From: Bacteroidales bacterium
GTDB taxonomy: Bacteria; Bacteroidota; Bacteroidia; Bacteroidales; Paludibacteraceae
DNA: 22,771 nucleotides
Direction of reading: 5' to 3'
Assembly: GCA_900769555.1 (NCBI GenBank)
Contig: CAAGHA010000163.1
Coordinates: forward strand, 1 to 22,771
In this document: positions 8,600 to 15,126 of the stretch, one piece after another
How positions within the stretch are numbered: the first letter of the stretch is position 1
Layout of the letters: each line of letters opens with the position of its first letter
Position numbers and translations under genes: made by a program
Notes under the pieces: generated by a model
Told to the model about the DNA's origin: nothing
The model's input: only the letters and a program-made list of their open reading frames with translations
Databases searched by the model: none

Positions 8600-9169
8600 A
8601 TGAACAACAAATTGCCACAACGGAAAACACCTCGTGCACGATGGTTAGAGTACAATGAAGGTACATATTTCGTTACCGTATGCACCGGTGAACACCGGCA
8701 TTTTTTTGGAGAAATACGTGAAGGAAAGATGGAGATGACAGAGATTGGAAAGTACCTCAGTTCTGCATTAGAAAATGCTTCGTCGCATCAATCGTACATA
8801 GAGGTGTTGCAATATGTGGTGATGCCCAATCATTTCCATGCCATCATTGACGTTGTAGGGACACGGCATGCCGTGTCCGTCAATAATCGTTCAAAAGATG
8901 CCGGATGCATTACGGACACGGCGTGCCGTGTCCCTACGGCAGAGGATCGAACAGAAAAAGGAATTAAGTGTCATCGATTACCTCTATTATCAACTTTTAT
9001 CGGTTCTCTAAAATCTGCCGTGACGAAATATGCTCATGAGCATGGTTTGGAATTTGCATGGCAACCACGTTATCACGACCATGCGATAAGAGGAGTTGAA
9101 GATCGTAATAATATCTCGACATACATAGAAAACAATGTGGCAAATTGGAAAAAGGATTGTTTTTATTGA
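8600..9169 (+). CDS. REP-associated tyrosine transposase (RAYT, Y1/HUH family)
   Basis: Single-strand DNA transposase of the IS200/IS605-related Y1 superfamily, which cuts and joins REP hairpins. The HUH motif appears as MPNHFH (residues 75-80, His78 and His80). The C-terminal helix HAIRGVEDRNNISTYIENN carries the likely nucleophile Tyr175. The N-terminal WLEYNEGTYFVTVCTG is the usual opening strand of the family. I chose ATG at 8600 (189 residues) over an in-frame ATG at 8561 because the upstream ATG lies inside repeat R2 and adds no family sequence; GAGAAGAG lies shortly before. Residues 86-113 are encoded by an inverted REP pair inserted in the variable linker after the HUH motif, without breaking the frame. 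Flanking units R1, R2 and R4 are probable substrates. Confidence 0.93.
   Translation: MNNKLPQRKTPRARWLEYNEGTYFVTVCTGEHRHFFGEIREGKMEMTEIGKYLSSALENASSHQSYIEVLQYVVMPNHFHAIIDVVGTRHAVSVNNRSKDAGCITDTACRVPTAEDRTEKGIKCHRLPLLSTFIGSLKSAVTKYAHEHGLEFAWQPRYHDHAIRGVEDRNNISTYIENNVANWKKDCFY
8855..8937. repeat. Inverted pair of REP palindromes inside the RAYT coding sequence
   Basis: The left arm 8855-8880 contains the perfect palindrome GGACACGGCATGCCGTGTCC (8859-8878). The right arm 8912-8937 is its reverse complement with one mismatch. The pair forms a BIME-like structure and is translated as residues GTRHAVSV and TDTACRVPT with a short spacer. The reading frame stays open through both arms. Confidence 0.88.
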
Positions 9170-9185
9170 ATACGGGGCAAATATT

Positions 9186-9263
9186 GTAGGGACACGGCAC
9201 GTCGTGTCCGTTAATGATAATAAAATCCATAACCGATAATGGTCACGCCGAGTCCGTACGAGG
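9186..9263 (+). repeat. REP-like unit R4 downstream of the RAYT gene
   Basis: Same unit as R1 and R2, 77 bp here because of a 3-bp expansion in the spacer (GTTAATGATAATAAAATCC). Same orientation, 16 bp after the RAYT stop. With R2 it brackets the gene as direct repeats; its stem may also help end transcription. The remainder of the 305-bp gap to iorB holds only the iorB promoter. Confidence 0.85.
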
Positions 9264-9348
9264 AATAAAACAACAGATGAAGTTCAAATTTAAGATACTT
9301 TAAAACAGCAGAATGATAAGATGTCTTTTCAGAATAATAGTCTGACAA

Positions 9349-9379
9349 TTGTATTAAATCCGAAAATTTTCTAAATTTG
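9349..9379 (+). promoter_or_regulatory. Candidate iorB operon promoter
   Basis: TAAATTTG (9372-9379) matches TAnnTTTG exactly, and TTGT begins 20 bases upstream of it at 9349 as a partial -33 element. The leader to the ATG at 9475 is roughly 90 nt and contains a small stem GAAGTC/GACTTC at 9444-9460. Confidence 0.5.
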
Positions 9380-9474
9380 CATTTTTGAGTAAATTTTCCA
9401 GGCGGGAGTTACCATATACAAGAATTAGGAAATAACAAAAGAGGAAGTCGAAAAGACTTCAAAAACAAAAAGAT

Positions 9475-10050
9475 ATGAATACAGATATAATTTTATCAGG
9501 AGTGGGAGGACAAGGAATCTTGTCTATAGCAGCTGTAATAGGAGAGGCTGCAGTGAAGAACAATTTATACATGAAGCAAGCAGAGGTACATGGAATGAGT
9601 CAACGTGGAGGAGATGTACAATCCAATCTTCGTATTTCGGATTCTCCGATAGCATCAGACTTGATTGCGAAGGGTAGTGCAGATATGATTTTATCTTTGG
9701 AACCTATGGAGTCATTGAGGTATTTACCCTATTTAAAACCGGAGGGATGGATTGTAACAAATAGTATTCCGTTAATTAATATTCCTGATTATCCTGCCGT
9801 TGAAGATGTTTTGTCGGAGGTGAAAAAGATAAAAAATCATGTCATCTTGGATGTGGAGAGTATAGCAAAAGAGGTAGGTTCTCCTCGTGTTGCCAACATT
9901 GTGATGTTGGGAGCTGCAACTCCTTTCTTGGGAATTTCGTATGAGATGATTGAAGAGGGAATTCGTTCTATTTTTGGAAGAAAAGGTGAGGAGATTGTAG
10001 CATTAAATTTAAAAGCATTAGAGGCGGGTCGTTCTGTTGTTAAAAAATAA
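9475..10050 (+). CDS. iorB: Indolepyruvate:ferredoxin oxidoreductase, beta subunit
   Basis: 191 residues, typical for the IorB subunit, which belongs to the gamma domain of 2-oxoacid:ferredoxin oxidoreductases. With IorA it converts arylpyruvates and CoA to aryl-acetyl-CoA and CO2, reducing ferredoxin, in aromatic amino acid catabolism. The N-terminal glycine motif SGVGGQGI (8-15) and the segment KQAEVHGMSQRGGDVQSNLR (34-53) are diagnostic. The other subunit, iorA, is not next to it but at 16713-15127 on the opposite strand, an unusual split. DUF4293 and GNAT genes follow at 8 and 1 bp in the same operon. Reasonable certainty for the family; substrate preference among 2-oxo acids is inferred from the pairing with iorA. 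Confidence 0.92.
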   Translation: MNTDIILSGVGGQGILSIAAVIGEAAVKNNLYMKQAEVHGMSQRGGDVQSNLRISDSPIASDLIAKGSADMILSLEPMESLRYLPYLKPEGWIVTNSIPLINIPDYPAVEDVLSEVKKIKNHVILDVESIAKEVGSPRVANIVMLGAATPFLGISYEMIEEGIRSIFGRKGEEIVALNLKALEAGRSVVKK

Positions 10051-10058
10051 TTGAGATT

Positions 10059-10517
10059 ATGTTACAAAGGATTCAGACTGTTTATTTGCTGATAACATTT
10101 TTGTTGACAGTATTGATGTATTTTATACCGATGGGAGGTGTTTTTGTTGAAAGTACAGCCTCGGTGAGTGATATTACATTGGTGGGAATGGATATGCCGG
10201 ATGGAACAAAGTCATTTGCATGGGGAATGTTGTTGCTATCTATTATTATATTGATTATAAATGTAATAGGTATAGGTTTATATAAGAAAAGAATCTTTCA
10301 GATACGCTTTAATGTTTTAAATATTATTTTAAATGTGGCTCTCTATATATTCTATTTCTTTTTTGCATGGTTATGTAAAGAGAAAATAGGAGAGGGGGAT
10401 TTTGTTTATAAATTACCAATTGTATTTCCGGTTATAAACATTATTTTAACTTATTTGGCGATTCGTGCAATTGGTCGTGATGAGGCTTTGGTTCGTTCTT
10501 TAGATCGTCTTAGATAG
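10059..10517 (+). CDS. DUF4293 family membrane protein
   Basis: 152 residues with four predicted membrane spans at about 6-25, 53-74, 84-105 and 116-138. The N-terminus MLQRIQTVYLL and the charged C-terminus RDEALVRSLDRLR are characteristic of the DUF4293 family known from Bacteroidota. Function is unknown. It starts 8 bp after iorB and ends 1 bp before the GNAT gene, so it is certainly co-transcribed, but nothing in the sequence links it to the oxidoreductase. Confidence 0.85.
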   Translation: MLQRIQTVYLLITFLLTVLMYFIPMGGVFVESTASVSDITLVGMDMPDGTKSFAWGMLLLSIIILIINVIGIGLYKKRIFQIRFNVLNIILNVALYIFYFFFAWLCKEKIGEGDFVYKLPIVFPVINIILTYLAIRAIGRDEALVRSLDRLR

Positions 10518-10518
10518 T

Positions 10519-11031
10519 ATGTTGTCTTCGGCGAAATTAAGATTAAGAGCCCTTGAACCAGAGGATGTAAATCTCTTATTTAAGTGGGAGAATGATTATA
10601 CATTGTGGGAAGAGGGTATAACGAATGTACCCTTTTCACGATATGAATTGAAGCAGTACATCATTAATGTAAAAGATATTTTTAGTGACAGGCAATATCG
10701 ATTTATGATTGAAGATTGTTTGTCCCAAAAGGCAATAGGCACACTTGATTTATTTGAATTTGACCTGATGAATTTGCGTGCAGAGGTGGGAATTTATATT
10801 GAGAAAGATTCTCGACAGCAAGGGTATGCATCGGAAGCAATTGAATTGATAAAAAAGTATGCGTTTAACTTTTTAAATCTCAAACAATTGTATGCGAAAA
10901 TATGTGAAGAGAACATCATCAGTATTTCTTTGTTTGAAAAATGTGGATTCAAAAACAACGGACGTTTGGAAAATTGGGTGAAACGAGGAGACGAGTGGAA
11001 AGATTGTCTGATATTTCAGTGTTTAAAGTAG
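10519..11031 (+). CDS. GNAT family N-acetyltransferase (RimJ/RimL-like)
   Basis: 170 residues covering one complete acetyltransferase domain. It opens with LRLRALEPEDVNLLFKWEND (8-27), typical of the RimJ/RimL group. The acetyl-CoA binding region is EKDSRQQGYASEAIELIKKY (95-114 approx.), where the RQQGYA element is the pyrophosphate-binding loop. The closing motif SISLFEKCGFKNNGRLEN is followed by a short tail. Substrate unknown: such enzymes acetylate protein N-termini, polyamines or small amines. Last gene of the iorB operon, starting 1 bp after the DUF4293 stop. Confidence 0.9.
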   Translation: MLSSAKLRLRALEPEDVNLLFKWENDYTLWEEGITNVPFSRYELKQYIINVKDIFSDRQYRFMIEDCLSQKAIGTLDLFEFDLMNLRAEVGIYIEKDSRQQGYASEAIELIKKYAFNFLNLKQLYAKICEENIISISLFEKCGFKNNGRLENWVKRGDEWKDCLIFQCLK

Positions 11032-11059
11032 TTAATTATCATAGTATTGGCAGTTCTTT

Positions 11060-11089
11060 ATTTAGGTAATTTACAGAAGTACCTTAAAT
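11060..11089. repeat. Short intergenic repeat, copy d, as an inverted repeat
   Basis: ATTTAGGTAATT and AAGTACCTTAAAT face each other around TACAG, an imperfect hairpin made of two ends of the AAGGTAACTT family. It lies between the GNAT gene and the aminotransferase gene and might weaken read-through between them. Confidence 0.5.
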
Positions 11090-11117
11090 TTTGCCTGCAT
11101 TCAAAAATTGTTTGATT

Positions 11118-12425
11118 ATGTTGGATAAGAGTATAGTAAAATCGGTAATTGATGGCTTTTCTTTGCCGGATTTTAAGAATGCGACTATTCGTGAGATTGT
11201 TTCTATTGCAAACAAAGTAGAGGCGCTTACTGGAGAGAAATATGTAAGAATGGAGATGGGTGTTCCCGGACTTCCTCCTGACGCAATTGGTACAGAGGCT
11301 GAAATTGCGGCTTTGCAGAGTGGTGTGGCTTCTAAATATCCTATGTTGGATGGTCATCCTGATTTAAAGAAAGAAGCTTCACGTTTTATCAAGGCGTTTA
11401 TTGACGTGGATGTTGCACCAGAAGGATGTGTACCGGTTTCCGGTTCTATGCAAGGTACGTATGCTTCATTTTTAGTCTCCGGACAATGTGATCCTCAAAA
11501 GGATACTGTATTATTTATCGACCCGGGTTTTCCTGTTCAAAAAACGCAACTATTGGTTCTTGGTTTGAAGTATGAATCATTTGATATGTTCGAATTCAGA
11601 GGGCAAAAACTTATTGATAAAGTGGAATCCTATCTTAAAAAAGGAAATATTTGTAACATTATCTATTCAAATCCAAATAATCCATCATGGGTTTGTTTGA
11701 CAGAGGTGGAATTAAAGGGAATAGGAGAGTTGGCTACTCGTTATGATGTTATTGTAATGGAAGATTTGGCTTATTTTGCCATGGATTTCAGAAAAGATTT
11801 GAGTAGGCCGTTTGAAGCACCATTCCAACCATCTGTTGCCAAATATACAGATAACTATATTTTGTTGATTTCCGGTTCTAAGGCATTTAGTTATGCTGGT
11901 CAACGTATAGGTGTAACAGCAATTTCTGATAAGTTGTTCCATCGTAAATATGAGGGATTGGCAAAACGATATTCAATAGGAGAGTTCGGAACTATTTTTG
12001 TAAATCGTATTTTGTACGTTCTTTCGTCTGGAACAGCTCATTCTGCACAATATGCTTTAGCTGCAATGTTTAAGGCGGCAAGTGATGGAAAATACAACTT
12101 CTTGGATGGTGTACAGGAGTATGGTCGACGAGCAGTGCGTTTGAAGAAAATATTTGCTGATAATGGTTTCCATATTGTTTATGATAAGGATATTGACCAA
12201 GAAATTGGAGATGGTTTTTATTTTACGGTTGGGTATGATGGCCTTACCGGTGGCGAATTGATGTATGAGCTATTGTTTTATGGTGTGAGTGCTATTTGTT
12301 TAAATACAACAGGTAGTTTGCAAGAGGGCTTGAGGGTTTGCACTTCTTTTATTCAAGAGAATCAATTTGACGTTTTGGATGAACGTTTGAAAGCTTTCAA
12401 TAAGGATATGCAAGAGAGAAAATAA
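11118..12425 (+). CDS. PLP-dependent class I/II aminotransferase
   Basis: 435 residues from the ATG at 11118; an upstream in-frame TTG at 11091 is less likely because it adds nothing family-like. Fold type I motifs are in order: GHPDLKKEASRFI (near 80), substrate and cofactor segment SNPNNP (184-189), EDLAYFAMD (215-223, PLP-ring Asp and Tyr), and the Schiff-base lysine Lys255 in SGSKAFSYAGQRIG. It transfers an amino group between an amino acid and a 2-oxo acid. Substrate cannot be read from the sequence. Its place between iorB and iorA makes an aromatic or branched amino acid plausible, since transamination supplies the 2-oxo acid. It has its own terminator after it and copy d of the repeat before it. 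Confidence 0.9.
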   Translation: MLDKSIVKSVIDGFSLPDFKNATIREIVSIANKVEALTGEKYVRMEMGVPGLPPDAIGTEAEIAALQSGVASKYPMLDGHPDLKKEASRFIKAFIDVDVAPEGCVPVSGSMQGTYASFLVSGQCDPQKDTVLFIDPGFPVQKTQLLVLGLKYESFDMFEFRGQKLIDKVESYLKKGNICNIIYSNPNNPSWVCLTEVELKGIGELATRYDVIVMEDLAYFAMDFRKDLSRPFEAPFQPSVAKYTDNYILLISGSKAFSYAGQRIGVTAISDKLFHRKYEGLAKRYSIGEFGTIFVNRILYVLSSGTAHSAQYALAAMFKAASDGKYNFLDGVQEYGRRAVRLKKIFADNGFHIVYDKDIDQEIGDGFYFTVGYDGLTGGELMYELLFYGVSAICLNTTGSLQEGLRVCTSFIQENQFDVLDERLKAFNKDMQERK

Positions 12426-12463
12426 TTAGAGTCCCTATATTTATATTGAATAGGATATTGAAT

Positions 12464-12495
12464 AAAGGCGTAGAGTATATCTTCTCTGCGCCTTT
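12464..12495 (+). terminator. Terminator hairpin after the aminotransferase gene
   Basis: AAAGGCG pairs with CGCCTTT and AGAG with CTCT, with a T-G pair between, around an 8-base loop. The following T-run is short, so termination may be incomplete. Confidence 0.65.
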
Positions 12496-12555
12496 GTTAT
12501 TGGCTTTTTTGATGTGCAAGTAGTTTTTTTTCTTAATTTTCTATATGACCATCTC

Positions 12556-12600
12556 TTATGTTAAATAGAAAGAAGTGTAGTATTATTATGTTAAATAGAA
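12556..12600 (+). repeat. Two direct copies of TTATGTTAAATAGAA
   Basis: Identical 15-mers at 12556-12570 and 12586-12600, start to start 30 bp. A third identical copy lies at 13354-13368, beyond the small gene, in the same orientation. Confidence 0.7.
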
Positions 12601-12846
12601 TTCCGAAATTTTAATATCCTAGAGTGGTGGATTATTATTTACATAATGGTTTTTTCTATTCATATTATAAATTTATACACATTGTTAATTTATCGTAGTT
12701 CATGAAATTTATCTATTTTTAGACTGATACGATTAATCATTTATATATTATATAAAAGAAGTAAATAAATGTGAATAAAACTTAATATATTAATGTTGTT
12801 TTATTTATAAGTATTATTTTTATTTTAATAAAAAAAACTTATATAT

Positions 12847-13152
12847 ATGAATAAAATACCTAATGAAATATTAATTATAAATGAATATCTTTATATTAAC
12901 GATGCAGTTTACTATAATGATAAAAAAAGTGAGGGTTTTTTAGATTTTGATTTTTGGATTAAATTAACAAATCCTGAAAAATATAAATCAAGAGTTATTA
13001 CTATTGAAGAATTTGAGAATGAATTTAAATGTTCTGTACAAGATTCTATAAAAAATGAGTATGTAGATGCTAATGATATTGATTGTTTTGTAGAGTTTAC
13101 AGATTTAACAGATCCAGAACGTAATGTTTACGTTGCAGTTTATAATTATTAA
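12847..13152 (+). CDS. Small acidic orphan protein, 101 residues
   Basis: I do not recognise a family. The protein is acidic and rich in Asn, Asp, Glu and Tyr, has no signal peptide or membrane span, and looks like one small alpha/beta domain (NEILIINEYLYINDAVYY near the start, FVEFTDLTDPERNVYVAVYNY at the end). The gene is very AT-rich, even for this genome, and surrounded by AT-rich spacer, which suggests acquired DNA. A proper terminator follows 26 bp after the stop, supporting expression. Proteins of this size and character are often immunity or accessory proteins, but there is no partner gene here and I assign no function. Confidence 0.6.
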   Translation: MNKIPNEILIINEYLYINDAVYYNDKKSEGFLDFDFWIKLTNPEKYKSRVITIEEFENEFKCSVQDSIKNEYVDANDIDCFVEFTDLTDPERNVYVAVYNY

Positions 13153-13178
13153 TTCTATCAAATAGATAAAAAAAAAAT

Positions 13179-13206
13179 AAAGTTTGTCAAATGTTGGCAA
13201 ACTTTT
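13179..13206 (+). terminator. Terminator after the small orphan gene
   Basis: AAAGTTTGTCAA pairs with TTGGCAAACTTT (one G-T pair) around ATG, followed by TTATTC and preceded by an A-rich run. Confidence 0.8.
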
Positions 13207-13250
13207 ATTCTTATGGAGTGACGATACTATAAAGAAAACAAATAAACGTT

Positions 13251-13294
13251 AAAAAAGGTTTAATTTTTTTGCAGTGAAAAATTAAACCTTTTTT
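13251..13294. terminator. Second, bidirectional terminator hairpin
   Basis: An 18-bp perfect stem, AAAAAAGGTTTAATTTTT against its complement, with an 8-base loop and a long T-run on the plus strand and A-run on the other side. It lies only 45 bp past the first terminator and with no gene between, so it probably faces transcripts arriving from the minus strand. Confidence 0.85.
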
Positions 13295-13353
13295 TTTGCT
13301 GTATCTAAAAATAGTTCGGATGGGTAAATGTTAATTTTGTTATATAATTAATA

Positions 13354-13368
13354 TTATGTTAAATAGAA
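13354..13368 (+). repeat. Third copy of TTATGTTAAATAGAA
   Basis: Exact match to the copies at 12556 and 12586. The three copies bracket the orphan gene and its terminators. Confidence 0.7.
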
Positions 13369-13424
13369 TATATAAACAGCTAATTTTTAAAATGTTATGA
13401 ATTTGTTAGTTATAAGTCATTAAC

Positions 13425-13613
13425 AAAAAAATCCCACAACCCGCCCTCTTTCTTTGTCAATGTTTGGTAGTAAATTATTACAATAATTTATGCGATTGTA
13501 AACCATTTGGACATAACTATGAAAAGATACGCAGTCCCTTACGTCACTAATGGTTGTGGACTCATTCTCAGCCACAGAGATAACATTCGCCCAAAGAAAT
13601 ACCCTAAACTTTT
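13425..13613 (-). ncRNA. Candidate structured RNA or remnant downstream of the DIP1984 gene
   Basis: The segment is clearly less AT-rich than the DNA on its left. Read on the minus strand, GGTTGTGG (13441-13434) precedes GA and a run of seven T, and can pair with CCACAACC at 13559-13552. The same CCACA can instead pair with TGTGG at 13576-13572, giving two exclusive structures. A 9-bp stem TAAATTATTACAATAATTTA lies between (13471-13490). This could be a small RNA, a 3' UTR structure of the DIP1984 transcript, or a leftover of a mobile element. A short overlapping minus-strand reading frame (13641-13420) exists but starts inside the DIP1984 gene and resembles nothing I know. Confidence 0.25.
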
Positions 13614-14072
13614 TTATTGCGTGATAAGTAGTGTCGTCCAATTGAGTTCCTGAATCGTATTATCTAAAATACGTAACTCTTTAGACATTTGATCTAACTC
13701 ATTTTGGTATTTTTGAACATCAATCGCACTTTCTATTTTAATTTCAGTTCGAGTTGCTCTTTGCGCTAATCTGCTGGCTGCATCTAATAATTCTCTATAG
13801 GATTGAATTTTTAAGGTTAAACAATCTTTATTTGCAATCAATTCTGTTAAACTCTTTCCTTTAACTATTGTTTTGCAGTTAGTTATATTTATAGCACCTA
13901 TTAAGGACTGAAGATTTTCTAAACAAGAATTCAATTCTTTCAGTAATTCTTGAGGATTTTCGGCCGTTTTTTCGCCTTCTTGTACGGTTGCATTCATTAC
14001 CAATCTCGAACGCAATTGCGCGATTTTTTTATTCAAATCTGCTCTTTCTTGTAATGCTTCTGCTAATTTCAT
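13614..14072 (-). CDS. DIP1984 family protein
   Basis: 152 residues, matching the family length. It begins MKLAEALQERADLNKKIAQL, keeps LVMNATVQEGEKTAENP and LTELIANKD in the middle, and ends ELRILDNTIQELNWTTLLI, all features I associate with the DIP1984 family (named for a Corynebacterium diphtheriae protein). It is soluble and almost entirely helical and coiled coil, without signal peptide. The biological role is unknown; related genes are scattered widely in bacteria and look horizontally mobile. Here it is single, with a repeat hairpin (14123-14168) upstream and the structured segment directly downstream. Confidence 0.78.
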   Translation of the reverse strand: MKLAEALQERADLNKKIAQLRSRLVMNATVQEGEKTAENPQELLKELNSCLENLQSLIGAINITNCKTIVKGKSLTELIANKDCLTLKIQSYRELLDAASRLAQRATRTEIKIESAIDVQKYQNELDQMSKELRILDNTIQELNWTTLLITQ

Positions 14073-14122
14073 CTATATACACTTTCTAAATTCAAACAAT
14101 ACTATACTATAAAATTGTCTAT

Positions 14123-14168
14123 ATTTAAGGTAACTTATCTCGACCTAATTTATAGAACTTACCTAAAT
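14123..14168. repeat. Short intergenic repeat, copy e, as a 46-bp inverted repeat
   Basis: ATTTAAGGTAACTT at one end faces AACTTACCTAAAT at the other, with GACCTAATTTATAGAA within. It looks like a complete unit of the family, with both ends present, and is predicted to fold as a hairpin. It lies between the 3' end of the exonuclease gene and the start of the DIP1984 gene. Confidence 0.65.
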
Positions 14169-14319
14169 ACAAATATAAACGAATTGAAGTATAAAAGGAT
14201 TATTTTGACCTTTATTTATTGATCTTTTTTAAAAATAGTCCACTATTAACTGCAAATGAGTAAATAAAAATAGCTTCAAAAATACCTCTATAATTACTCT
14301 CTACTCCTCTTTCCTACCC

Positions 14320-15042
14320 CTATAAATGATTGATTTTATCCGCTTCTAACAGAGGTAATCCGGATAGTCTGAAATAAATTTGAGCAGTGGCAACAACATC
14401 GTTCTGACAATAATTAGCTATTTTTTTTAAATCTTTTTCTTCGTAATAGACGTAAGCCACTTTACTCCCATCTATATCATTTTTAGGAGATTCAACATTT
14501 AAAATTGTGCATAAGAGTTTTAGAGGTGTATAATGTTTATGATCCCCAAATTTCCATAGATCCATTGTATCAACCAATGGAGTTTCCCATGGTTTAAACT
14601 TGCTTAAGTTTAGAATATTTGGTAATGGAATATTTTTAATTATCATTCGTCTGGCAATGTACGGAATATCAAACTCTTTTATATTATGCCCACAAAGACG
14701 ATACCCATTATTTTCAATGCGAAGCAAAAGATCTTTAAGTTCAGTTAAGATTACTTTTTCATCATCTCCATAAAATGATTTTACTTTAAAATAACGTTCA
14801 TTATGAATATAATATTCAAAACCAACAGAAATACAAATAATTTTACCAAACTCGGCAAATAATCCGGTATTGGAATATGAATTGGCAGGGTTACTTTCAT
14901 TGTTAAATTTTTCGGGAGTTCTTTTTTTTATTTGTTCATATTTTTCACTCCACAGACCTGCCATCTCTTCATTTAATTGGTTATATGATTGATTTTGAGG
15001 GGCTGTCTCAATGTCAATAAACAGAATTTTTTCAGGTTTCAT
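14320..15042 (-). CDS. DEDD-type 3'-5' exonuclease (PolB-exonuclease-like, RNase H fold)
   Basis: 240 residues from the ATG at 15042; a longer in-frame start at 15096 overlaps the iorA terminator hairpin and is unlikely. Exo I is FIDIET (about 7-12, Asp and Glu metal ligands). Exo II is GHNIKEFDIPYIARRM (about 120-135), and Exo III appears as YCQNDVVATAQIYFRL (about 208-223). With VDTMDLWKFGD before it this matches the predicted 3'-5' exonucleases related to the DNA polymerase B proofreading domain. It would hydrolyse nucleotides from 3' ends of DNA or RNA; the actual substrate is unknown. No polymerase domain is attached. It follows iorA on the same strand but behind a strong terminator, so it is probably transcribed separately or weakly. 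Confidence 0.85.
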   Translation of the reverse strand: MKPEKILFIDIETAPQNQSYNQLNEEMAGLWSEKYEQIKKRTPEKFNNESNPANSYSNTGLFAEFGKIICISVGFEYYIHNERYFKVKSFYGDDEKVILTELKDLLLRIENNGYRLCGHNIKEFDIPYIARRMIIKNIPLPNILNLSKFKPWETPLVDTMDLWKFGDHKHYTPLKLLCTILNVESPKNDIDGSKVAYVYYEEKDLKKIANYCQNDVVATAQIYFRLSGLPLLEADKINHL

Positions 15043-15085
15043 TTTTCTTTTAATTATAAGGTAGATAAAGGTTTTATTATAGAAA

Positions 15086-15120
15086 AAGTGTGTCATTGCA
15101 CAATTCGCAACGACACACTT
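15086..15120 (-). terminator. iorA terminator
   Basis: A 14-bp stem with one mismatch pairs AAGTGTGTCATTGC with GCAACGACACACTT around a 7-base loop. On the minus strand it is followed by TTTTTC, directly after the iorA stop codon. Confidence 0.85.
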
Positions 15121-15126
15121 AAAATT

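Larger units (their letters stand above)
12426..12846. other. AT-rich spacer before the small orphan gene
   Basis: 420 bp with no gene. It contains the aminotransferase terminator (12464-12495), two copies of the repeat TTATGTTAAATAGAA (12556, 12586) and a very AT-rich run up to the start codon at 12847. Confidence 0.6.

Noticed and set aside
8330..8620. Minus-strand frame of 96 codons over REP units R1 and R2
   Set aside because: Its repeated peptides simply translate the REP repeats; it is produced by the repeat structure, not by a gene.
13560..13600. GGCTGAGA on the minus strand suggesting a thiamine riboswitch
   Set aside because: Only this octamer fits; the second conserved half of the TPP aptamer is absent and there is no thiamine gene downstream.
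13420..13641. Minus-strand frame of 73 codons overlapping the end of the DIP1984 gene
   Set aside because: It starts inside another gene, has no promoter of its own and no recognisable family; the segment is listed instead as a possible RNA or remnant.
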